In this document: positions 1 through 6,519 of the stretch, in pieces
Position numbering within the stretch: the first letter of the stretch is position 1
Layout of the letters: each line of letters begins with the position of its first letter
Origin: Chitinophagales bacterium
GTDB taxonomy: Bacteria; Bacteroidota; Bacteroidia; Chitinophagales; Saprospiraceae
Assembly (NCBI GenBank): GCA_013297575.1
Contig: JAAFHO010000339.1
Span: forward strand, 1 to 6,519
Direction: 5' to 3'
DNA: 6,519 nt
The notes under the pieces: generated by a model
Database searches by the model: none
What the model was told of the DNA's origin: nothing
The model's input: only the letters and a program-made list of their open reading frames with translations
Made by a program: the position numbers and the translations under genes

Positions 1-854
1 ATACCTTAATGGTGACGAATGCATTTGGCTGTACCAATACAGATGAGGTATCCGTCAGCACAAATTTAGAACAACCAATTATCAAAGATCTATTAAAACA
101 ACCTATTTCCTGCTTCGGTGAAAAAGATGGTCAAATTCAGGTAACAGCGATAGAAGGCGGAACTCCGCCCTATTTACTGTCCATTAATGGTGCTTCATTT
201 AGTAGTTCAATGCAATTCGGCCCATTATCAGCAGGAATTTACACGATCGAAGTCACCGATGCTAATGGTTGCACCTCTGTAATAGATAATATTGAAGTAG
301 TAGAGCCTCCCCAGTTGTTAGCTGAATTGGGGCTTGATACCCATTATCAATTAGGTGATACTGCTACTATTAAGGCACTTTTGAACCTATCCAGTTTGGC
401 ACAGTTGGATACCATCATTTGGACTCCATTGGTAGATAGTACTGGGGTAGGTACCACTACTCAAAAGTTTGTTCCCATTCGATCTGGCGGTATTCAAGTA
501 TTTATAAGAGATTCAAATGGATGTGTCGCAAATGATCGTATGGAATACACAGTAGATCGGCGCAGAAACGTGTATGTTCCAAATATTATTTACCCATCAG
601 GCAGCGAAAATAATATTGCAACGGTCTTTGGGGGCAATGATGTGGCAGAAGTCAAGTATTTTAAGGTTTTCGACCGATGGGGTGCTCAGATACACGAGAC
701 AACCAATTTTCAACCAGGCGACCTTAATAAAGGTTGGAATGGTACCATTGACAACCGTGTCGCACAACCAGCTGTATTTGTATGGACAGTAGCAGTATTG
801 TTCAAAGATGGCGAAATAGAAGTATTTACCGGTGATATTACCGTTATAAGATAA
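1..854 (+). CDS. C-terminal part of a T9SS type B sorted surface protein with SprB-like repeat (5' partial)
   Basis: This is the end of a secreted protein whose start lies left of the window. The first complete codon is at base 3 and the stop is TAA at 852-854. The frame is already inside a repeat at the edge (TLMVTNAFGCT, the usual end of a YTVTVTDANGCT unit), so the ATG at base 9 is very unlikely to be the real start. Numbering from that Met, residues 33-100 form one SprB-like repeat (QPISCFGEKDGQI at its start, GIYTIEVTDANGCT near its end). Residues 101-186 form a weaker beta domain that also ends in DSNGC. Residues 187-281 are a gliding-motility-associated C-terminal domain with VYVPNIIYPSG, FKVFDRWGAQIHE, GWNGT, PAVFVW and a final GDITVIR. 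In this family that domain directs export through the outer membrane by T9SS and attachment at the surface. The protein is probably an adhesin or gliding-related fibre, but the missing N-terminal part could carry another activity. Sorting-domain call very sure; specific role unknown. Confidence 0.93.
   Translation, partial: TLMVTNAFGCTNTDEVSVSTNLEQPIIKDLLKQPISCFGEKDGQIQVTAIEGGTPPYLLSINGASFSSSMQFGPLSAGIYTIEVTDANGCTSVIDNIEVVEPPQLLAELGLDTHYQLGDTATIKALLNLSSLAQLDTIIWTPLVDSTGVGTTTQKFVPIRSGGIQVFIRDSNGCVANDRMEYTVDRRRNVYVPNIIYPSGSENNIATVFGGNDVAEVKYFKVFDRWGAQIHETTNFQPGDLNKGWNGTIDNRVAQPAVFVWTVAVLFKDGEIEVFTGDITVIR
105..308 (+). repeat. SprB-like repeat unit in the first gene
   Basis: One complete repeat of about 68 residues. 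It has the SprB-family layout: ISCFGEKDG at the start, a GGTPPY turn, the GPLSAGIYTIEVTD strand pair and a closing NGCT. A further repeat end is visible at 3-35 (NAFGCT), so the missing upstream part of the gene probably carries more units. In Flavobacterium gliding proteins such repeats build long surface filaments. Here the role is inferred from similarity of motif order only. Confidence 0.75.
567..851 (+). other. T9SS type B C-terminal sorting domain (CHU_C-like)
   Basis: The last 95 or so residues carry the full motif set of the Bacteroidota type B sorting signal. In order these are RRRNVYVPNIIYPSG, a hydrophobic stretch VKYFKVFDRWGAQIHE, NFQPGDLNKGWNGT, PAVFVWTVAVLFKDG and the terminal FTGDITVIR. 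The domain ends exactly at the stop codon, as expected. It marks the protein for passage through the type IX translocon. The three arginines in front of VYVP form a basic link between the repeat part and the sorting domain. Confidence 0.92.
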
Positions 855-865
855 TCAATAACCGA

Positions 866-895
866 TTTGTTTTGAACCCAATTCTAATCTATTTG
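866..895 (+). promoter_or_regulatory. possible Bacteroidota-type promoter for the second gene
   Basis: TTTG at 866-869 could be the -33 element. TCTATTTG at 888-895 matches the Bacteroidota -7 consensus TAnnTTTG except at one position, and the spacing is 18 bases. Transcription would start around 900, leaving a leader of about 70 bases. The region is AT-rich, so a chance match is quite possible. If it is not used, the second gene could be read through from the first, because the gap has no convincing terminator. Confidence 0.3.
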
Positions 896-942
896 TCGAA
901 AGAGGTTCTTTTTAATCCAATTTTTTTTACGATCACATTAAT

Positions 943-962
943 AGCAAAAGAAGCAATTTGCT
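943..962 (+). other. small inverted repeat in the leader of the second gene
   Basis: AGCAAA (943-948) and TTTGCT (957-962) are perfectly complementary, with an 8-base loop, and the stem ends 10 bases before the ATG at 973. As RNA it would sit where a ribosome loads, so it could affect translation. The stem is short and AT-rich and may be chance. No T-run follows, so it is not a terminator. Confidence 0.25.
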
Positions 963-972
963 AAAACTACGG

Positions 973-1038
973 ATGTTTATGTTCAAAAATTTACTTATTC
1001 TTTGCGTATTGTTGTTTTCTACATGGACAGCAATTGCG
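973..1038 (+). other. Sec signal peptide of the second gene
   Basis: The first 22 residues are MFMFKNLLILCVLLFSTWTAIA: one Lys at position 5, a hydrophobic core from Leu7 to Phe15, and an AIA|Q cleavage site before Gln23. Cutting before Gln is common in Bacteroidota secreted proteins. Cys11 lies in the middle of the hydrophobic core, not after a lipobox, so a lipoprotein is unlikely. Confidence 0.85.
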
Positions 1039-4000
1039 CAAGTTGCCATCCCTGAGCCATGTGCGAGCGGAACCGAGCCAGCAGAAGACTGTCCATCAGC
1101 TTGTATCAGTTGTACTTTTTCGACTTTTACTGGAAGTACGGCCGGTTTTGGACCAAGTGGAGCACAATTTTGCCCCGGTTCTGTCATCAATAATGACCAG
1201 TGGTATGGTTTTATCGCGAGTTCTACAGGTATTACCTTCACCGTAACTCCTAGTGGGTGTACATTAGGTGATGGTGTCCAGTTGGCTGTTTATCCTGCAG
1301 GTTGTAACGATGCCCCCATCGCTTGCAATGGGGGGTGTGGCGGTTGTGGTACCACGCCCCAAACAGCAACAGCAGTAACTACCCCAGGAAGTAACTACTA
1401 TTTGTTAATTGACGGCTATGGTGGTGACGAATGTAATGTAACTGTTACAGTAGCCCCGCCAATATTACCTTTGGTCGTTGGCGCATCGGGTACTATTAGT
1501 GGCCCTGCTACGGGCTGCCCAGGTGGTTCGGGTACGTATTCATTGCCACTTGTTACCAATGCAGGTTTTTATACTTGGTCCAGTACTACTCCAGGCGTAC
1601 TCTTTAATGGCTTGGAAGGCCCAGTTACTTTTGAAGCACCCGGTGGACGTACAGTAGTAGTAACTTATCCCCCTGGTGTCACAGGAAATATCAATATTTG
1701 TGTAGAACCTTCCAATTCATGTTCTACAGGGACATTAAGATGCAAAACAATTAATGTTCAGCAACTTCCGCCTACTCAACTTAACAAAGCAATTGTTTGT
1801 AACGAGGATGCACCTTATATACTCCCTTGGGGCGATGAAGTAAATGTAACTGGTAATTACCAAAACATTTATACTTCTTATCAAGGTTGTGATAGTCTTG
1901 TAAAACAATCAGTGCAAGTATTGGCTAAGATCATCACAAATCAGACAAAATATGTATGTACTGGTACTTGCGTTTCAATCTGCGGTCAAGAATTCTGCGA
2001 TCAAGGTCTTTATATGGAAACCTGCGATTCTTACCGTGGTTGTGACAGTACTGTGAACCTTACCTTGAATGTATTGTCGCCAGTTGCTGATATCACGAGT
2101 TCCGGCATTTTGTCTTGTAACAATAATTCTGTAACCCTTAATTCTGCGGCATCCCCCAATTTCCCAGGAGTGAGTGTAAAAGTATGGCGTATCCTTCCAT
2201 CTAATGCGTCAGTGGGTAATGGTAATTCCATCGTGGTGACCACACCAGGTACTTATACCCTCACAACAACAATGAGTGCTGGTGCTATCCAATGCTCCAA
2301 ATCAGATACTATAACGATCACTGGTAATACTACGCCACCAACTGCGGTAGGTGTTAACGGTGTAATCGGATGTGCCTCTGGACCAATCCAAATCGGTGTC
2401 ACTACCAATGCCCCAAACCCATCCTTTTCTTGGGGCGGAAGTGTATCAAACCCTAATATCCAATCACCAACTGTAACTACAGGTGGTATTTACACGGTAA
2501 CAGTAACGAGTGGCCTGAACGGTTGTACTTCTACTGCAAATGCAACTATCGTCGGTAATACCACGCCGCCAACAGTTACGACTGTAGGTGCATTAGTGAA
2601 CTGTACATCACCATCACAACAAATAAGTGCCAGTGTCGCCGCACCCGCCACTGCAACCTATGCATGGAGTGGTCCTGCTTCTGGTACTGGAGCAACCCTT
2701 AATGTAACAGCCCCTGGTGTTTATGTGGTAACCGCTACGGATATATCCAACAATTGTACAACGGTTGCTTCTGCTACAGTTGTGCAGGATATCGCACTTC
2801 CAGGAGCACTCGCAGCAGCAAATGGTATCATTAGTTGCCCAACGCCGATGGTTACCCTCAACGGTAACTCGCCAGCAAGCACTGCTACCTATAACTGGTC
2901 AGGTCCAGGTTTAGTAGGTAATGGGCAGTCGCCTATGGCAAATCTAGCGGGGACTTACACCGTAACAGTAACAGGCGCAAATGGATGTACCAGTACTGCT
3001 ACAACGACGGTTACCGGTAATACAACAATCCCCGATGCAACTGCTACAGGCGTAACGCTAAGTTGTAATACGCCCAACTCTGATGTGGTTGCGAACTCCA
3101 CTACAGGTGGCGTATCGTATGCTTGGTCGATTGGTGGTAATACAATCAATTCTGCAATAGCAAACGTAAACCTTCCTGGCCCTTACACCGTAACTGTAAC
3201 TGCTGGTAATGGTTGTACAAGCACCGCAGTCGCACTCGCTAATGGTAACTTTGCCGCTCCTAATGCCTCAGCAACAGGTGCAACAATCAGCTGTGGAGTT
3301 AATACCGTAGGTATTTCCGGTAATTCAAGTACTGCTGGTGTTGCCTATTCTTGGGTAGGCCCGGGTAATACACCTTTTACTGGTCAAAATATCAATGTAT
3401 CAACAGTGGGTACTTACACACTCGTGGTAACTGCAGCAAATGGCTGTACAACTACAGCAACAACTACTGTAGTGCCTGATGCAAATATTCCAAATCTCAC
3501 TGTTGTGGGCGATACCATCAACTGCTTGAATGCGAATGCAATGATCTCTGGTGCTTCTACTACGCCAGGTGTTACCTTTACTTGGACGTTTAATGGTACT
3601 CCGTTGCCAAATCCATCTAGCCAAACACAAATGATCACGCAAAATGGCCTTTATACACTAACTGTCCTCAACCCAGCCAATGGATGTACTGCTGTTGCAA
3701 CAGCATTCGTAGAACTGGATACGGATGTTCCAGGTGCGGCTACACAGGATGCAACACTTACGTGTAGTATGTCGAGCCTCAACCTCGCGGCTAGTTCCCC
3801 CATAAATAACGTGACCTATGCATGGCCAGGTGGTGGTTCAGGTGCTATCTTGAATGTAACCGGCCCCGGTATGTACACCGTAACCGTAACTGCTTCAAAC
3901 GGCTGTACTTCTACCGCTGTGGCTAATGTATTAGCGGATCAGGGTATTCCTGTGTTAACAACGGCTGCTGCCACCCTCACCTGTGCAGTTCCGGTTGTAA

Positions 4001-6519
4001 CGATTATTACTACGTCCACAGTACCAGCCATATTTAATTGGACTGGACCAGTAGGATTCCAGCCCACTTCTCAGCAGAGCCCACCTATAACTGATCCAGG
4101 CACTTATACTGTGAAGGCAACAGCCCCTAACGGTTGTTCTTCAACGGCTTCAATCACTGTAAACCAAGATATTGCGACGCCTAATGCAACTGCCACAGGA
4201 GGTATATTGACTTGTTCAAATACCAGCCTCGCGTTGAGTGGTGTATCAAGTACGCCAAATACAACCTTCTTTTGGCAGGGACTCAACTTGTCCACCCAAA
4301 ACCCAACAGTAAGTGTAACAGGCGACTATGTAGTAATAGTTACGGGAGCGAATGGTTGTACCAGCAGCGCAACAGCCGTTGTAACCGAAAACAAAGACAA
4401 ACCAAATATAACAATTGCTTCGCCCGTAGAACTTACTTGTACGGTATTGAACTCAACGGTTACTCCAAACATCGATCCATTGGGTAATACTATTCAGGGT
4501 GTTATTTGGAATAATGGTTCTACTACACAAGACATCAGTGTAGCAGCACCAGGTAATTACACAGTGACCGTAACACTTAATAATGGTTGTACGCAAACAG
4601 CAGTTGCTTCGGTATCGCAAGATATCGTCGCTCCAAATGCAACGGCTACCGGTGGTACTTTGAGTTGTAATTTCCCTTCGATTAATATCACAGGTGGCTC
4701 AACTACATCTAGTAGTACTTTGGCATGGTCAGGTGGCTTGCCGCCAACAACTACTCCATCGGTAACAGTAAATGGTACTTATATCCTTACTGTAACAGGG
4801 CCTAATGGTTGTACTAAAACAGCATCTGCCCTAGTAGCAATTGATACGATTGCCCCTGGTGCCGCTATCGTTTCGAGTAATATCATCAATTGTAATACCA
4901 CAGAGGCCACTTTAACGGCAAATACAACATCCGGTATTGCTTACGACTGGTCTGGTCCTAACGTGAATAGTGCATCAAGTCCAGATATAGTAGCGCTGGT
5001 TGCAGGTACTTATTCAGTGGTAACTACAGGACCTAACGGCTGTAAGTCAACGGCTACATTTGCACAAGTATCCGACCTCGCACCACCAGCAGCAGTCACC
5101 ACAACAGGAGCTACCCTCGACTGTATATCAGGTGCTGCTGTTATCACCAGTAGTTCAAGTACGCCAGGTGTTTCGTACAAATGGGAAGGTCCTGGCACTT
5201 TCACCTCAAACCAACAAAACCCGAACGTAACTACTGCTGGGACATACACCGTAACCATAAAGGGGACAAATGGCTGTACAAGTACTGCAATGGCAGAAGT
5301 ATTGGCCAATACGCAATCGCCCAACGCAGATATCGATAATAGCACAACTCTGTTGACTTGTGATGTAACCTCTATCGACCTGACTGGTACTACGGGTACA
5401 CTTAATACAACCTTACAATGGACACGCCCAGACAATACAACAAGCACTGCTGCCACAATTGCGGCCACAGAACCTGGCGAGTATAAGTTTCAAGTGACCT
5501 CTACCGTAAATGGTTGTATCACGATTGTTCCTATTACATTGACCCAAAATATTGTTCCCCCAGGAGCATTACAATCGGGTGGTGGTATATTGGATTGTAA
5601 TAATCCAACAATCTCATTAAATGGAGGTTCTGATGTGGCAAATGCAACGTATCTATGGACTGGACCTACTGGTCTTACATTCCCAGTGCAAGACCCCGCA
5701 GTAGGTATCGCCGGTACCTATACTGTAGTGGTGACTGATCCAGGAAACGGTTGTACTGCATCTGCTACTGCCACCGTTAGTTCAAATCCAAGTCTGCCAA
5801 CTATTACAGTAACGGCCAAAACGATTACTTGTCTTGAGCCTGTAATCACCCTTGACGCTACCACTAACGTAACAAATGCACAATTCAATTGGACGGGTCC
5901 AGTACCATTTACTTCTACATTACAAGATCCAACGACTAATAAGCCAGGAGGCTATACTGTAGTCGTAAAAGATCCAAGTAATGGTTGTACTTCTACTTTT
6001 AATATCACGGTAGTAGAGAACAAGGTGGCTCCAAATATTTCAGCGCTAGGCGGCCAAGTTACTTGTGGCCAGCCAAGTGTCCAATTAAAAGGTGCATCTA
6101 CAACAACAGGCGTAACTTATTTGTGGACTTCTCCAAGCGGAGAGACTTTCCCAGTCGCAACCCCAACGGTAAGCCAACCAGGTATATATACTTTGGTCAT
6201 CACTAATACCCTCAACGGCTGTACTTCCAGTGCAACGGCTACTGTTACTCCAGATCAAAACATACCAATAGTAACGGTAACGGGCGGCCAACTGACCTGT
6301 ACTGATCCCGTAATTGGACTTACTGGCGAGGCTAATAAACCGAATGTGACTTGGGCATGGACAGGACCAGCAGGCTTTAATACCGATGAAAAAGACCCAT
6401 TGGTGGACGAACCAGGTACCTATACCCTTGTAGTAACTACACCTGCGAATGGCTGTACAGGTCAAGCATCGGTGGTGGTTACACAAGACAAGGTAAATCC
6501 TGTAATTAATGTAGGCAAC
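973..6519 (+). CDS. giant secreted Ig-like repeat surface protein, N-terminal part (3' partial)
   Basis: One open frame of 1849 codons without a stop, leaving the window still in frame. The in-frame stop upstream is TAA at 913-915. I chose ATG 973 because a signal peptide follows at once; ATG 979 (two codons later) is equally workable. No clear Shine-Dalgarno sequence is seen, which is normal for Bacteroidota. Order of parts: signal peptide (residues 1-22), Cys-rich beta domain (about 23-160), PKD-like domain (about 161-267), two GCDS repeats (about 268-370), then 19 tandem Ig-like units and the start of a twentieth (371-1849). The product is Thr-, Asn-, Gly-, Val- and Ala-rich with very few basic residues. 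It is probably exported by Sec and then T9SS, and forms a long surface or extracellular fibre for adhesion, gliding or aggregation. The sorting domain expected at the C-terminus lies outside the window, so T9SS dependence is inferred from the family and from the neighbouring gene. No catalytic motif is visible. Confidence 0.95.
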   Translation, partial: MFMFKNLLILCVLLFSTWTAIAQVAIPEPCASGTEPAEDCPSACISCTFSTFTGSTAGFGPSGAQFCPGSVINNDQWYGFIASSTGITFTVTPSGCTLGDGVQLAVYPAGCNDAPIACNGGCGGCGTTPQTATAVTTPGSNYYLLIDGYGGDECNVTVTVAPPILPLVVGASGTISGPATGCPGGSGTYSLPLVTNAGFYTWSSTTPGVLFNGLEGPVTFEAPGGRTVVVTYPPGVTGNINICVEPSNSCSTGTLRCKTINVQQLPPTQLNKAIVCNEDAPYILPWGDEVNVTGNYQNIYTSYQGCDSLVKQSVQVLAKIITNQTKYVCTGTCVSICGQEFCDQGLYMETCDSYRGCDSTVNLTLNVLSPVADITSSGILSCNNNSVTLNSAASPNFPGVSVKVWRILPSNASVGNGNSIVVTTPGTYTLTTTMSAGAIQCSKSDTITITGNTTPPTAVGVNGVIGCASGPIQIGVTTNAPNPSFSWGGSVSNPNIQSPTVTTGGIYTVTVTSGLNGCTSTANATIVGNTTPPTVTTVGALVNCTSPSQQISASVAAPATATYAWSGPASGTGATLNVTAPGVYVVTATDISNNCTTVASATVVQDIALPGALAAANGIISCPTPMVTLNGNSPASTATYNWSGPGLVGNGQSPMANLAGTYTVTVTGANGCTSTATTTVTGNTTIPDATATGVTLSCNTPNSDVVANSTTGGVSYAWSIGGNTINSAIANVNLPGPYTVTVTAGNGCTSTAVALANGNFAAPNASATGATISCGVNTVGISGNSSTAGVAYSWVGPGNTPFTGQNINVSTVGTYTLVVTAANGCTTTATTTVVPDANIPNLTVVGDTINCLNANAMISGASTTPGVTFTWTFNGTPLPNPSSQTQMITQNGLYTLTVLNPANGCTAVATAFVELDTDVPGAATQDATLTCSMSSLNLAASSPINNVTYAWPGGGSGAILNVTGPGMYTVTVTASNGCTSTAVANVLADQGIPVLTTAAATLTCAVPVVTIITTSTVPAIFNWTGPVGFQPTSQQSPPITDPGTYTVKATAPNGCSSTASITVNQDIATPNATATGGILTCSNTSLALSGVSSTPNTTFFWQGLNLSTQNPTVSVTGDYVVIVTGANGCTSSATAVVTENKDKPNITIASPVELTCTVLNSTVTPNIDPLGNTIQGVIWNNGSTTQDISVAAPGNYTVTVTLNNGCTQTAVASVSQDIVAPNATATGGTLSCNFPSINITGGSTTSSSTLAWSGGLPPTTTPSVTVNGTYILTVTGPNGCTKTASALVAIDTIAPGAAIVSSNIINCNTTEATLTANTTSGIAYDWSGPNVNSASSPDIVALVAGTYSVVTTGPNGCKSTATFAQVSDLAPPAAVTTTGATLDCISGAAVITSSSSTPGVSYKWEGPGTFTSNQQNPNVTTAGTYTVTIKGTNGCTSTAMAEVLANTQSPNADIDNSTTLLTCDVTSIDLTGTTGTLNTTLQWTRPDNTTSTAATIAATEPGEYKFQVTSTVNGCITIVPITLTQNIVPPGALQSGGGILDCNNPTISLNGGSDVANATYLWTGPTGLTFPVQDPAVGIAGTYTVVVTDPGNGCTASATATVSSNPSLPTITVTAKTITCLEPVITLDATTNVTNAQFNWTGPVPFTSTLQDPTTNKPGGYTVVVKDPSNGCTSTFNITVVENKVAPNISALGGQVTCGQPSVQLKGASTTTGVTYLWTSPSGETFPVATPTVSQPGIYTLVITNTLNGCTSSATATVTPDQNIPIVTVTGGQLTCTDPVIGLTGEANKPNVTWAWTGPAGFNTDEKDPLVDEPGTYTLVVTTPANGCTGQASVVVTQDKVNPVINVGN
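1039..1452 (+). other. N-terminal Cys-rich beta domain
   Basis: Residues 23-160 contain eleven cysteines (30, 40, 44, 47, 67, 96, 111, 118, 122, 125, 154). The motif order NDQWYGFIAS (74-83), LAVYPAGC (104-111) and YYLLIDGYGGDEC (142-154) is one I know from the N-termini of large Bacteroidota surface proteins. It resembles a CUB or pre-peptidase C-terminal-like beta sandwich. In that family such domains are thought to bind surfaces or sugars, but no ligand can be read from the sequence. A very glycine- and cysteine-dense loop, CNGGCGGC (118-125), stands out. Boundaries are approximate. Confidence 0.6.
1453..1773 (+). other. PKD-like / Ig-like domain
   Basis: Roughly residues 161-267 look like a PKD-like beta sandwich. 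The strand pattern is SGTISGPATGCPGGSGTYS, then FYTWSSTTPGVLFNG with a core Trp, a GRTVVVTYPPG strand pair, INICVEPSNSC and a closing RCKTINVQQLPP. It differs from the downstream array in having extra cysteines and a longer final strand. It probably acts as a spacer between the N-terminal domain and the repeats. Confidence 0.6.
1774..2082 (+). repeat. two GCDS-type repeats
   Basis: Two related units of about 52 residues precede the main array. The first runs from AIVCNEDAPYILPWG to GCDSLVKQSVQVL (Cys276 and Cys306). The second runs from YVCTGTC to GCDSTVNLTLNVL (Cys329 and Cys357). This C...GCDS-x-hydrophobic layout is a known short repeat of Bacteroidota secreted proteins. The second copy has extra cysteines (333, 337, 342, 351), so its disulfide pattern must differ from the first. 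Confidence 0.65.
2083..6519 (+). repeat. 19 tandem Ig-like units plus the start of a 20th, average 231 bases
   Basis: Taking the conserved Pro between units as boundary, units start at 2083, 2341, 2572, 2803, 3034, 3262, 3493, 3733, 3952, 4183, 4405, 4636, 4858, 5089, 5323, 5563, 5800, 6034 and 6268, with a fragment from 6502. Units 2-19 are 219-240 bases (73-80 residues); unit 1 is 258 and divergent. Consensus: a hydrophobic strand ending in L-x-C, about 15-20 residues, an aromatic-x-Trp strand usually followed by S/T-G-P, a variable middle, G-x-Y-T-V-x-V-T, then N-G-C-T-S-T-A and a x-D-x-x-x-P linker. Each of the 19 complete units has the Trp and exactly two Cys. This is an Ig/PKD-like fold related to SprB-type repeats, probably with one disulfide per unit, giving a stiff extracellular rod. 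The array continues beyond the window. Confidence 0.92.

Noticed and set aside
874..913. Possible terminator after the first gene (GAACC 874-878 pairing with GGTTC 904-908, then five T)
   Set aside because: Only five base pairs with a 25-base loop, too weak to call. It would also overlap the candidate promoter for the next gene.
1003..1005. Cys11 of the second protein as a lipoprotein attachment site
   Set aside because: It sits in the middle of the hydrophobic core with leucines and valines on both sides and no lipobox, and a good AIA|Q signal peptidase I site follows.
933..1241. 102-codon minus-strand frame overlapping the start of the second gene
   Set aside because: It is opposite the signal peptide and Cys-rich domain, which have clear protein-level signatures in the plus frame. 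Its own translation shows no known motif.
5010..5468. 152-codon open frame on the minus strand
   Set aside because: It lies wholly inside the long plus-strand repeat frame. Its Val-rich stretch with VLVQPFVP is simply the antisense of the NGCT repeat motif. The same V-x-V-x-QPF or HPF pattern appears in minus-strand frames at 2955-3149, 3414-3638 and 4104-4295, one per repeat, so these are shadows and not a family of small membrane proteins.
6085..6486. 133-codon open frame on the minus strand
   Set aside because: Antisense to units 18 and 19, with an unnatural Cys-, Tyr- and Trp-rich composition and no recognisable domain.
2083..6519. Regular repeats of about 231 bases as a CRISPR array or DNA satellite
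   Set aside because: The periodicity is at protein level, in one open frame, with unit lengths always multiples of three and no identical short direct repeats.

Overview
The window looks like a Bacteroidota chromosome. The evidence is a type IX secretion (T9SS) type B sorting domain at the end of the first gene, SprB-like repeats ending in NGCT, a signal peptide cut at A|Q, GCDS-type repeats and no clear Shine-Dalgarno sequence. The mixture of an N-terminal Cys-rich beta domain, a PKD-like domain, GCDS repeats and a long Ig-like array resembles large surface proteins of Saprospirales-type gliding or filamentous bacteria. That finer placement is inference.

Layout: two genes on the plus strand, both cut by the window edges. 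Bases 1-854 hold the C-terminal end of a secreted surface protein: the tail of one repeat, one complete SprB-like repeat, a degenerate beta domain and the T9SS type B sorting domain. A 118-base gap (855-972) has a possible Bacteroidota-type promoter and a small stem-loop. Bases 973-6519 are one uninterrupted reading frame of 1849 codons that runs off the right edge. It encodes the N-terminal part of a very large secreted protein: signal peptide, Cys-rich domain, PKD-like domain, two GCDS repeats, then 19 tandem Ig-like units averaging about 77 residues plus the start of a twentieth.

The two genes probably make surface-exposed, T9SS-exported, adhesin-like fibres. No enzyme, transporter, RNA gene, mobile element or CRISPR array is visible. 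The most notable material is in the array. Every unit keeps exactly two cysteines and one core tryptophan. The distance from one unit's second cysteine to the next unit's first is nearly constant (26-28 residues), while the distance within a unit varies. A 604-residue part of the array has no Lys, Arg or His. A paired 231/222-base pattern suggests that some units duplicated as doublets. This is an unusual member of a known class of giant Bacteroidota surface proteins; I do not see evidence for a wholly new system.
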